A DNA stretch of 64,000 nt from Caprimulgus europaeus (lineage: Eukaryota; Chordata; Aves; Caprimulgiformes; Caprimulgidae), in contig OU015541.1 of assembly GCA_907165065.1 (NCBI GenBank), positions 62,001-126,000 of the forward strand, in the 5' to 3' direction. The position numbers and the translations under genes are program-made. Positions 34,716 through 47,900 of this stretch are shown here, piece after piece (within the stretch, counting starts at the first letter, position 1; the number at the start of each line of letters is the position of its first letter). The notes under the pieces are model-generated. The model saw only the letters and a program-made list of their open reading frames with translations. It was not told the origin of the DNA and made no database searches.

Positions 34716-35956
34716 ACTTTTTGGTTGCCAGCAATCTTGATATGAATGTGGAAAAAAAAACAGAAAACAGCAACAAAGAAGGACACCATGCAGAAGCATA
34801 GAGGTGAGGAAAATGGGGAACTACCCCTTTCTCCTCTTACTTCCCAGTCACAGTCCACTGAAAGTTCAGAACAGCGTATAACCTCCTCTTGGGACAAGAT
34901 GGCAAGGCATGCTTCTAGATAAGTTATGACACATGATGAGGGAGAAGAGAGCACGACGGAGCTTCAAGAATGGAGAAGAGAGCGTCTGTAATTAGAGTGG
35001 GCAGAGCTCACACCAGAAGAACATCTCTGTAGCTTCCTTCGGGGCCCAACTCAAGGTAACATGCCAAACAGCTACAGAGAAATTATATACATGTATTGTG
35101 GTTGCCAAACTATAAAGAAAAAATATTAAAAGCAGAGTCATCCATTAAATACTCCTCTGTACTTAATAGAAATCCCTGATGCACCGGTGACTGCATAACA
35201 ATGCCTTCTCAGTAGAATGCATTGCTTCTTATATAAGAAATGCATGTTATAGGTAAAGACATCAGGAACAGATAATGGGAAAGTCACAACTCTGTATGCT
35301 TCCAAGAAAGAATTATATGCAGTTATGTGAAAGATCTTCAGGTAGACTTGTCCAAAACCCAAACAACAAAAAACCAAAACACAAACAAACCACCACAAAA
35401 CCAAACATGGTTTATGCTATGCAAAGTCATGATGCTACTAAGTGACGGTAACACTAATAAATTACAAATCTACTTAGATCACTCCACATTCCAGACATTC
35501 ATGTTGTACGATACATATATTTGTCTATATGGCCTCAGTATATACAGTCTCCAAAAACCTAAACTGACACAAATCAAATAATCCAAAATTCAGTTTATTC
35601 TGTCTACTTAAGACTGTATTTCCTTCATTAGATCTAATTTGGGATGTTTTCCTCTCTTAGTAGTTAAGACACCAAGATACTGTTTATCATCTTTCCTCAG
35701 CCATTCACCAGTTTTAAATGAGCATAATTAGATTCAAGACAGTGTAATTAAAGCAGTCATTCAGGTAGGACAGTACTACAAAAACAGTAACTAGCAACCA
35801 CAGGTCACACCCAGCTTGTATAAACTCTAGCTTACATAGCGAAGTCAAGAGTCCTTTGTTACTTGTGCTGGTGGAAGAGGATTCAGAACATTCTTGCACA
35901 CTTTTGTATCTGTAACCTGAACTACGCACAAGTGTGGAAAAGAGGAAAGAAACCTT

Positions 35957-35963
35957 ATGGCAG
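35957..35963 (+). CDS. TGM6: TGM6 coding exon 1 (7 nt)
   Basis: ATG GCA G with donor GTAAGT, phase 1. Joined to exon 2 it gives Met-Ala-Ala-Leu-Lys, with exactly the same number of residues before the conserved Trp-Gln as human TGM6. Confidence 0.8.
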
Positions 35964-38900
35964 GTAAGTTTAAACCAGTCTCTTTGCTCCACACTTTGGA
36001 GCGCTCTTCTGATACAGATGACTAACATTTGCTGAGGAAACGGGATAAATTACATCTAGTTGTTCTCTTGGCAGTTTAGCCCCTTTTTAGGTTATGAGTT
36101 GTTCTACTACAGTTTTTTTTTTTTTTTAATATCATGGTCTTGAACATACTATTTTTTCCTATAACACAGAAAAATAGAGTAAGAAAATAGTTTTCTATCA
36201 TAGCCAATAACTACTCTATATCGTGCTTTTGCAGTCCCTAATCAACACTATCGACTAGTGATTTGGGCATCAAACTGCCACACAGAAGTCCCAGGCTCTA
36301 ATCTCTTTCTGATATCGAATTGATGCTTGGCCTCAGACAGGTCATTTGCTGGCCTCTGAACTCCCAGTGGCTATGTTACTCTGTGTGCTACTTTATCAAA
36401 GTGCAATTCCAGTATCTATACATTGCATTGCCTTTACTCTCACACTGACTGGAAAGATTTCTAGTTGGAAGGATGTGTCATACCATACATACACACACAG
36501 AATCTATCTACAATTTAGCCTAAGGATTTTTTTCTGTTATAGTTTCAGCTTTCTGTCAGAGGCAACAAGAACCCTGTGTGCATAATGACCAGCATTTTCA
36601 GCAGTGATCCGATTCTGCACTTTTGCTTATGAGCATGCTCACAACGTCTATTAGAGGATAAACACTCAAGCATATATTTAGAAATTTGTCCAATTGTACC
36701 TTGACAGGATTATTGAAAATATGTTCTTCCAACAGAAAGATATTGAAAGCAGAAAAATAAATTGTAAGATTTAAATTGAAACTGTGAAGACCAAAACAAG
36801 GAGAAATTTGAAGTACACATGGACAAAAGACTGGCATCAGGTTTTATTGTGCTCTTGCCTCACACATAAACCATTTTTTTCTGATCTCCTGCATATAGTC
36901 ACTAGGAATACCTTTGTAACTGTGGACTTTGCAAGGCAAACTAAACTATTAATGCAGCAAATTCTTAGAGGTGACCAATGCTAGCCACTGCCTTCTTTAT
37001 CTTTCCTGCTTCTCCAGGTGTCCTCTTTTACTCTGCTGTACATCTTCTCTTTTCCTGTGACATTCCCCTCTTAGCAGCACTGTTTAGGTCCTTAAATATC
37101 AGAGTCCCAGCAGTATCAAAACCATGGCTCAGTTGCTATTAAATCCTATATGTGCTACATTTTTGTTTGCAGACATGCAAAATGCTCCTAGTTATCTGCA
37201 TCACTGCACAACTAATGACACATACACTCCAAGCCCCAAAGAGCCTGGACATTTAACCTCCACAGTTCAAGATACACAGTGGTAGGATATACATGAGTAT
37301 ACATGTTGCAAGGCTAACTTCAAACTCTGAGCTCAACTGCTCTTTAAAAACATATTCTAATTCACTCTTAAATTAGAGGACTTGATATCAGGAATGCTGT
37401 TTTCTGTAGGTCATTTTCAATTAATCATATTTAAGTCAGGAAAATAAAGTGATCATGCAAGCAAGAAACTTTCTAGACATTTTACATCACATGACACTCC
37501 TATCAATGGAAATTTTTTTTCTCCAGGCAACATATTTGAAACAAGACCCTTCACCTAACTGAAAATACTCAAACTTGTTAATGCTCACAGGCTACAGGAA
37601 AGCAACTTGTTTCAGGCCCTTAATGCAGCCTCAGGACTGCATGTGCACATTCATGTTTCTTCCAAAAAGCAGGAAAATTAGTATAATTATGACTAGCTCA
37701 AGACTTCACAGAATATAATTCTGTCCTGCAAATACATCAGAAAACTCAAATCCAAGTATCTCAATTTCTACAGTAGAGCCCTATGTATTCCCTCAGATAT
37801 TAACTTCATTCCAAGCAATTCAAGGTAGTGCTAAACCAAGTTCTGTATCTTGGTTCAGTTAAATGATGGAGGTGTTGCCTTCAGCACCATTAGTCTGCAA
37901 AAGGTTAACATGCTCTAGTTGTGGCAGGAATTTTTCTTCAAGTGAAATTCCTCTGGAATATCATACTGAGGAAGAGTGCTTCTCAAACATGCATTCATAG
38001 AGGGATCTGTATTTTTTCTGCTTTGTTTTTGTTTGTTTGTTGAGTTTTCGTTGTTATTGTTTTAACTGTTACAGGAACAAGAAAGGTTGAAAACTTTTGT
38101 AATCTGTGCTTCAGTGTTCCATTTTCAATTGTAGGCAACCTATCATGATACAATAGAGCAACCCATAGCACTGCCTCAAGATAAGCCACTCCTAATCCTA
38201 CTATCTGTCCTCTGCTGGCTATCTTTTCTAACAGAGCATGAAATAATACCTGGCTTCAGGCAACAAGACTGTAAATTAACTAAGATACAAGATACATGAA
38301 AAGATAATGTGCAAGTTCGACAATGAAGACAGTAGCCTTCTATTCATCATTTGTCATACAGTCTTTCCAGGATCAGGCATGCAATTGCTCATGAGAGTTT
38401 TAATATTTATTTCTGTACACCTGTAAAGCATTCTGGGAACTAGAGACCCCACAGAAAAAGAGCAGGAACATAGTGGAACAGAACAGTCTTTTCAAACTTT
38501 AACAAAGTCTTATCTAGATACAATAGGTTGTTTGGTTGGTTTTTTTTTTAACAAAGCTGAATTCTCTGAATGGATGTTTTTCTGTCTCTGAAAGATGCCT
38601 ACAGAAAAAATATTTTAGCTGTTCCTCTAAGCTGTTGTTTATTTTGCAATTTTTAATAACAGAAGCAGATTTTTCTGTCTTCCTAGAGCATACCACTTCA
38701 GCTATATATAAATATAATAAAATTACTACATTAGACATGCTGAAAAGATGTACAGGTGTGAAGGAACAATGTTTTTAATTAACTCGCCTTGTGTCTTTCT
38801 AGCCTTGAAAATAGCAAATGTCAATTGGCAATCCAAACAAAATAAAGCTGCACACCACACCTCTGATTACAGCAGCACAAAAGCAATCTTGAGGAGAGGA

Positions 38901-41900
38901 CAAGCCTTCAACATCACTCTGAACCTTCAAACAACAGTACAATTTGGGGACAACTTCACCTTTATTGCAAGCACAGGTAATTTCCCCACGGTACTTACCT
39001 CACATCCAAGTCACTCCAACTTCAAAACACCAGCTCCTTACAGCTCTATGTGGTCCATTCCCAAATCATTAAGGATTCATTGTCCTTTTAGGCTTAGGAA
39101 CTCCCATTTTGAAGTTCAATCTGTACCTTAAGGCAATAGACAATTAAGGTAATAATTAATAGAAAGGTAGGGGCCATCCTCATTCTCAAAACAAGCCTAC
39201 ATCTCTGCTCCTAAGGACCTACCTGCAATACTGCAAGTTGTCTTCACTCTGTGGTCCCTGAACATCTTATAGCTCTGTCTCTCACAGATCATCCCCCTAT
39301 TTGTCTCCTCTCCTGACTCTCTACTTCACCTGTTTAAACTCACATTGATTAACTTCATGTGTTCCCTATTACTAGAACAGTCTACATGACCCCATTCATA
39401 AGACTCCTATCCATATCTTCCCCAAAAACTTCTCCAAAAAATTTTCCAGGCAGCCATAAACTCCTATTGAAATATGTATTAAAATGTGTAGCCCATCTTG
39501 CCTATATTTCCCTAATATTTTTGAACTGCTAGGTTTTCAAGACAACAGGTTTGCCTTCTCACTTGTCTAGAATGTTTATGAGTGTACTCACCTTTACTAG
39601 GTCATGCACATAACACAGAGGACTGCAGAGTACAATTCTATAGATTGGAGTGCAGCTACTTTACACTGAATGTGCATTTGATCTGATAAGCCACAATCTT
39701 TCAATTAAAAAGAATACGGAATTGAGATCATCACAAACCCCAAGTTTGTCACCCACAGCTGTCATTCAAAATTGCTCTACCTGTTTCCTCTGGCAGGACC
39801 ATCTCCAGCAGAATCACAGCAGACCAAGGCCATATTTAACCTTTCTGAGGAGGGTGCCAGTGGCTGGAATGCAACCCAAGAGCCCAGTGAGCCTGGCTGC
39901 ATGAACTTCACAATATTCAGCCCAGCCAATGCTGTTATTGGACAATACAAACTCGAACTTCAGATTGTTTCTGGGAACAAGGTCTATTCAACAAGCCTGG
40001 GACAATTTGTGCTACTCTTCAATCCCTGGTGTCCAAGTATGTTTTGATGAATCGTGTCCTTCAAATTAACTCATTATCTCCATCAGGAAATCTGGGTGCC
40101 ACAGTAAAGCATGTGCCTGACAGTCACAGCCGCGGAAAGATTTATTTTTTTTTTGCTCAACATCAAGGAACAAGTTTTTGCCCTTTCTTTAGTGCTGCAA
40201 TGCAGCAAAGATCCAGCCTCTTCCTTGTAGAATAAGAAATCAGAGGCAGGAAATATTCCAAATATTTATTCTATTTTTTTTCCCCTGATACTTGTGTTCA
40301 GTTGTAAACCAAGCAGTATCTACCAGTAAGACACGTACTGAGATTAGTGAAGGGACAGGAGCATAGTTAGTTCCCTTCAAAGGAACTTCATGTTTATTTT
40401 ATTAACTCCCTAAATGATTGCAGAGGTATAGCAGGGAGTTCTACGCCTGAATGCACAGGCAGCCTGACCTGTTCCCTAGAATTCCCCTTGAAGTGAGATT
40501 TTCAGTTACAGCAAAACAACCTTCTTTTCAGCCAGCATGTCTCATTCTGCTTCTAGATGATGATGTTTATATGGCTAATGAAAAGGAGAGACAGGAGTAT
40601 GTCTTGAATGACAGCGGAATCATATTTCAGGGACTGGAAAAATATATTCAACCAGAAGCTTGGAACTATGGGCAGGTAAACAGCATCACTTATTCCAGAA
40701 CTTCGAAAATAAGAACAGTGGGTAAATATGCTCTTGAAGAGGGAGAATCATTATCACATAGCATAAGAGTTCAGTATTTCTCTCTCCCTTACGATTCTTG
40801 AAGATATATGACTCACTTTTCAATACATTAAGCAGCATCAGAATCATTTCTGCTGTCTGGCACGTGCTAATACAGAAATAAAAGAAACAAAGCACAATTT
40901 TAGTTTTCTTTTGCCTGTTTACACAAACTGGCAAAATCCTACTTGTTTCTTGACCTTTGTAAAGGGCAATGGAAGCCCTTCCAGTATTAACCTCTAGGTA
41001 TTGTGAGGCTAGTACATCTAAATATTTACACAGTTGGTTCAGTAATGGGGCAGAAGACACTAAAAGGATATCCCAAATCTACCCAACCAAAATAACTCAA
41101 GTTGGAATTTCTGAAAATCAGTTTGGCCTTCTAAGTATAACTGCTATAAACACAATCATAACTACAGCCCATCTGTAGTCACATAGTTATCCTGCAACTT
41201 GTTGGGCCAGTCAAAACCATTCCTGACCACTTCGTACCTTACAACTGCACCAGCAGTTGCACAGACAGCATTTCTACTAATTCACCTAATCACTGTGGCT
41301 AGTTTTACACTAAGAAACGAAACAAGGCCAGATCTGCTTTCTGTCTCAGAGGTCGAGTGGCATCCCTGCCCGATCATATCCATACAGCATAGCACTTTGG
41401 CATTCTCTGGGCCCAACACAGAGTCTCTGTGACCCTAATCTACAATAATTTTGTGGTTTCAGTTCAGATCATCTAATATAAGGTGATGGCAGCCCATCAG
41501 AGTGAACCTTTCATAACAGAAGAGTATCTGTAGGGGCATGACAGGATGTGGGACAGTGCACAACCTGTTGAGCCAGACCTGGAGTGGTCTCATCCATTCC
41601 ACCAGGCCACGTAATGTCTTCGTGAATGCTAATAGCTACGGCCCCAAACCATGCCGATAACCACGCTGTCTTCAAAATACTACAGAGAGCCGACAGTCTA
41701 GTGCTTATGCTTTCTTCTTGGCCTATTTTCTTTAACAGTACAGAAAATGTCTGTATTACCAACATCATTCTGTTGTGCTAGGAGAAGGAAAACAGGTAGG
41801 GAGCTTATTTTGGGGTTTATTTATGAAATTAACCTTTAATATATTGCTTGGTTTGATTTCAGTTTGAAGAAGATATCCTTGATATCTCTCTGGCTATACT

Positions 41901-44900
41901 GGACCGAAGCTTGAACCACCGTCAAGATCCAGCTGTTGATGTATCCAACCGAAACAATCCTATTTATGTGAGCAGGGTTATCAGTGCTATGGTAAAGTGA
42001 TCAATTAGTTACAGCTGTACAATGTACTAACAAAAACCCCAATACTTCATTGTGAATGCCTCAACATTTCACAGGAACAGCTAACTTCTCTACAAAAAAT
42101 AGCTGCAGAAGAGGTAAAATGGAGATTTATTTTCAAGAAAAAATACCCCAAAAGTTTAATTTACCTTCTTCCCAAAAGTTTGCTCATAACTGAAGGAATG
42201 TTTCCAATAACTTCTGGGGAACATAGAATCTCAGATGTATTTTCCTAACAGATTTTCGGTGCATTAGATGTTTTCACTAATTTGGAAAGCCTACGCCCAT
42301 TCTGAAATAGTTTGCTAAGTTTTTCAAACTTCAACAGAAGCATGAAATATTTTGAAAAACCAGTGTTGGTATAGCTGCATTTAATGTGTGTATTTAGTAT
42401 TCTTGACTTAAGGGGGATTCATTCATGAAGCCTGTATGCATTTCCTTTGACAAATAGTTACACCTGCTCAACAGCCCCCATCCTCACAAACATACAAATG
42501 CACAATTAGGCAACTGAAAAGTTTTTCATTTTATAAATGATACATGCCTTACCACATTACTGATCTGATATTCCTCCATTATAGCTGTGATCCTTTTCAC
42601 CCTTTCAGACAGCAACTTTAGGCAATTTCAACTTCAACACAAAGTAAATTACTTAGATGTACAAAATTACTAGAGGTGCAAATACTTTAAAAAAATAATT
42701 TCCTGTTTTCTGTATAAGCATACATGACACTTAAACAGGCCTCTAAAACAGATGTGCACAAATACATACAAGCGCATCTAACAAGCCTGAGCAAGCTATA
42801 TGTACTATACAGCCATTTGTTAGAAATGTACATTCAGAGGATATAAGTACTTCTTGAGGCTTCTATATAAATCACTTGAGAATGTGAACCAATACTGAAT
42901 ACACAGTATAACAGTATGAAGACATACAAAGAGGTGAAATTAATCAATGAAACAGAAAATGTAAATAGGCTGTCAGTCAGTACATTTGGGAACATTTGTA
43001 CTGAAAAGCAAGGCAGTTTTGAATCATCAGACTCTACAATCTGATCTGCATTTGATCCAATTGTTGCACTTGAGCAGACAAAATTCTGTCTAAGATTCAA
43101 ATGCTATGTCCCACCACTCAGTCAAGGAGAACAGTGGTACAAACAGGGTCATTTCTGCCTACTCCCCTCTCTCTTTTTTTCTGTAAAGATTTTAATTCTC
43201 TCATGAGACAACTCTTTCAGGTTAACAGCAATGATGAAAAAGGAGTAGTGGAAGGGAAGTGGAATGGAAAGTACTACTCAGGAACCAACCCCCTGCAGTG
43301 GAGTGGAAGTGTGACCATCCTTCGAAAGTGGTACAGGGGGAGATACAAACCTGTACGATATGGCCAGTGCTGGGTCTTTGCAGGAGTAATGTGCACAGGT
43401 ATACATAGAGGGATGAAGAATGATATCAGAAAGGAAGCTTACTAGAATTTTCATAGTTTTAACTCTGTGACATTGTTGAAACTGTTTCAGCTTGGACAGA
43501 GAGAATGAAGAATCTATGCTCTGCATGCATGAACGGTTATTTTCTTCTATTTTAAACAGGCATAGGTTGTAATATGGCACCTCAGTTTTGCAAGTCATCA
43601 AATGAAATGCAAAGCGGTTTGCCAGGCTGGGCTGGTGAAAAGAGCAAGGTTTCCTGTTTCAAAGCTAGGATTCAAAGAAAACCAATACTGTTTTAAGTCT
43701 GTGTCCTGACAATGACAGTTTTCTACTGTTGTGTCTTATCTACTAGTAGCACAAAACTAAATCACAATTCTGAGGACCTTTAAGTCAGGAAAAGCATTTC
43801 ATCCTAGCAATTTCCATTCAGAGCTGCTCTGAGAGACAAGTCACTTTGGGGAAAATACAAAGGAAAAATAATGCAATTGAGACAAGAAGCAGGTAACAGA
43901 GAAACAAACAGGGAGAAAATGGGAGAGAGAACAGAATAAAGAATGACACTAAAATAAATGGGTGAATCTAACTCTTCTTAAAAAGAACATAGCAGCTAAG
44001 AATATCATGTGAGTGGAACTGTCTTCTAAGCAATTGTGCACTATGACTTGCATCAGATCTGAGAGGGAAATTTCTGAGGGTTTGTTTTCCCACTGAAAAC
44101 ATACGCATTAGACTGCTTTGCCAAGAAAAACAGAAAAAATACTTTTTAAATGTCTGTAAAATAGATTTACAGCACTTTTATGGTATTCTATATTGCAGTT
44201 CTGAGATCCTTGGGTATACCTACTCGTGTTATTACAAACTTCAACTCTGCCCATGACAGGAATATAAATCTGACTATTGATAAGTACATTGACATTTCTG
44301 GAAAGACCCTGAACTTGACTGAAGACAGTGTGTGGTAAATATCTTTTTTTTTTTTTTCTTAATATTTATTACATCATATTCTCCTCTAATTAAAGATCTG
44401 GAATCATGCTCCTGAAAAACCACTCCAACCTCACTTTCAGTGATATAAAGCAGTGTTAAGAAATGCAATATGTTGTTATTCTTCAGAATTCATCATTCTG
44501 AAGAATTAACAGAGGAGATACTTCGTACTGTTGCTATTCAACATAGAATTTGAAAATATACTGCTAATTCTGTCTCTAGTGTATGAAAGTTTGAATTTCT
44601 CCAAAAAAAGGTGAAGTTATTAACCTCTTGCCCAAAAATTATATCAGCTTGTCCCTTGATTCCTAGAGCAGAGCACTCTCAGAAGCCTGTAAGTCTTACC
44701 CAGCTCCTGTGCTACACGCTGTTGATTGTCCCAGCTTTCATGATTACCATTACACATCCCTTGCACAATACTGAGGGGTTACTAGAGTAAAGGTAATACG
44801 TTTAATTCAGCTGAGAAAAAATCCATCCTATCCCTTAGAAAGAACACGCTATATCTTTTACCTCAAAGAAGCTGTTAAAAATTGTGCTTTTGACAAACAA

Positions 44901-47900
44901 GTGCAGAGAAACTATCACACTGCACATGTGTGTTGTACTGCATGCATCAGTGTTCCAGTCACCAAACACCTTATACCATGTGGACTGAATGGGACAAGGG
45001 TGACATGAAGTAGAAAGAAACTGTGAATTAAATACCCACAGACAGCAATGTGCGCAGGAGACCTTTGGCTGTACAGTATGTTCTGGATGTCCAGAATTGA
45101 ATATTTGACTCTGCAATTAATTACTTTCCTTTTAACATTTTTTTTTTCATAACATCCCAGCATTTCTCAGAGATTTGTACACAAAAAGCTGACAAAGAAG
45201 GGGAAAGAGGTATTCAGGAAAAGAGTCAGCAGCTGGTGTCTCCACATAGGAGTTTTCATTCACTTGATTAGGGTTATTTCTTGCATTGCACCAGAAATGT
45301 ATCAAATCTTTGAGTATTAAATTAATTGTATGAATCAGATATTCCCTATTATACCTCCCTTACAGGAATTTCCATGTCTGGAATGAAAGCTGGTTCATTA
45401 GAAGAGATCTTGGCTCTTTTTATGATGGCTGGCAGGTTCTGGATGCAACACCCCAGGAAAGAAGCAAAGGTAACATTGTTGGAAAAATACAAAAAGCTGT
45501 AGATATTGTTACTCCTAAAGACTGCTACTGAAATTTCAGGACAACTCTCTTCTATCTACTTCCTGTAGGTGCACAAGAAAAACAATACACTCACATCAAC
45601 CTCTGGTAGGTTGCTTTTCTGTCAGCCTCTGGATGGCCCACCAGCACGCAAATACTTACTTTTTTGGATCCTCTGCCTCCACAAAAGCCAGGACATCTTA
45701 AGTTCACTTATCCCACCCTTGCTTGTCTTAGCTCCTAACATTACACAGATTCATAAAATGACATAGAATAGCTAAGGTTGGAAGGGACCTTTAGAGTTTG
45801 TTTACTCCAAGCCCCTGTTCAGCACCAGGTCAATTAGAACAGGTTTCTTAGGACCATGTCCAGTTGGGTTTTCAGTATTTCATAGGATGAAGACTCCACA
45901 AGTTCTCTGGGCAAACTGTTGCAGAGTTTGACCACCCTCATAGAAAAAGTTTTTTTCCTATGTTTAAATGTAATTTTCTGTGTTACAATTTGTGCCCACT
46001 GCCACTTGTTCTTTCCCTGAATAGCATCAAGGAGAGTCTGATTCTGCCCTCTCTACATCCTCCCATCAGTTATTTATACACATTGATAAGATTCCCCCAA
46101 GCCTTCTCTTTTCCAGGCTGAACAGTCACAGGTCTTATCCCTTAATCATTTTTGTGGCTCTTTGCAGGACTTGCTCCCATATGTCTGTATCTTTTTTGTA
46201 CCAGGAGACCAGAACTGAGACACAGCAGTGCTGAGTAGAAGGACCATGTCCCTTGACCTGCTGGCAATGGTCTTCCTGATGCAGCCCTGGATGTTGGCCT
46301 TCCATGCTGCAAGGGCATATTGCTGGCATTAGACACATTTGTTGGCTTGCATTGGACAGACTTAGCAGCAAAAAAAATTGAAACCCCTTTTATTAAGACA
46401 CTAAGTAAAGATTTTAGAGCTTATAGTCACAGGGTTGAACCAAAGAGTTTACAACAGAAAATAAACTATGACTCTACCCTATATTTTGCAGGACACACTG
46501 GAATGGGTAGGAAGATATTTGATGTCCTCGTGGCATGCAACAGCATGGCATATATGTACAAAGCTACATGGAAGAAGCCTCACACTGTTCTCTGGTTCTG
46601 AAAGCAAGTAGCATAGAATAGCTTTGTACAAAGCCCTGAACTCCCCCTCCCAGACCAAAATAATAGCACAGCCTGCTGAGAACAAACCCTAGTCTGTCCC
46701 ATTCCCTGAATTTTTCACAGCCACTGTCTGAAAGATGACTCATTGACAAGGGGGTAAAAAAATCCACACTAAGAAGCTTGCTAGCAAGTAAACAGTGTGG
46801 ATGACCAATGGCAAGCACTTGCGTTCACAGTTTGGCTCTGGTTTTACTTACAGACATAACTTAATTGATCAAGTTTGATGACCTCCATCAAAAGATTCAT
46901 TTGGCCATTTAAAACCCATTAGACTTCAGATAAACTGCTTCTCATTCCTCACTACTAAGTTTACCAAATTTAGCTTCCTGATTCTTCTCAGTGCACATAC
47001 AGCATTGATGACTCACATCTCAAATTTGATTGTACTTCTGACTCAGCTCCCATCCTCTCCACTCCTTTCACTAGACAGCTTAGCATACAGCCTTACAAGC
47101 TTTGGAGGGTTAAAACATTTCACATAACAAGCATCATAGAGAAGTGTTAGCTTTCCCCACACCTTACTAGTCTTACAACCTTCTCTGAGCTCCTACCTTT
47201 TGATAGAAAATGCATGTGGAATCTCTGGACATGCTGTTACCATAATGCACAGACATAGAAACAATGCATTTTATCCAAACATGTCTTTGGTGACTACTTC
47301 TCCCTCTTGCTGTCAGCATGAGTATTTGTGTTATTTTGCAATAGGCAGTCATTTAACTTCTCCCTCTCTCTAATACAGGCATCTATCAATGCGGTCCTGC
47401 CTCCACCAGAGCCATTAAGGAAGGGGATGTGAACCTGGATTATGACACCTCATTTCTGTTTGCAGCAGTGAATGCTGACTATGTTACTTGGATTCACTAT
47501 AGCAACAAAAGAAAAGAGAGAATTTATTCTGATACTAGGAAGATTGGAAAATTTATCAGCACCAAAGCAGTGGGCACCAACTCCCGTGTGGATGTCACTG
47601 CTAATTACAAATATCCAGAAGGTAAATTCTTTATTACAACTTTATTAGTTGTCTTGCCACTGATGGTCAGAATTTAAAAGAATTTAGGCCTTCATTGGAT
47701 CGAGCACTGACTTAATTACTTTACTTCTTCTGGAGCAAAGTAATAGTGAATTTTAAAAATCTTAGGGCTCATTGTCAGCTGATAGTGATTCAATATGGCC
47801 CTTGACGAAACACTAATGTATTCAGTACAAAGTCAAAGCTACTTCTCTAAAACATTCTGTTCCAGCTGTTTTGATCAGCTGGTGAGAATATTTCTGTTAT

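Larger units (their letters stand above)
33661..35956. other. Intergenic DNA between gene B and TGM6
   Basis: Contains two sense CR1 pieces (33935-34075 and 34595-34715, listed separately). The rest shows no recognisable gene or RNA; open frames such as 33963-34244 (minus) overlap the repeat or lack motifs. The sequence just before the TGM6 start has no obvious TATA box. Confidence 0.6.

Noticed and set aside
34788-34803. ATG CAG AAG CAT AGA G plus donor, correct phase for a TGM6 first exon
   Set aside because: It lies about 70 bases past a recognised CR1 fragment and gives an N-terminus too long and unlike other TGM6. The ATG GCA G at 35957 with GTAAGT fits exactly.
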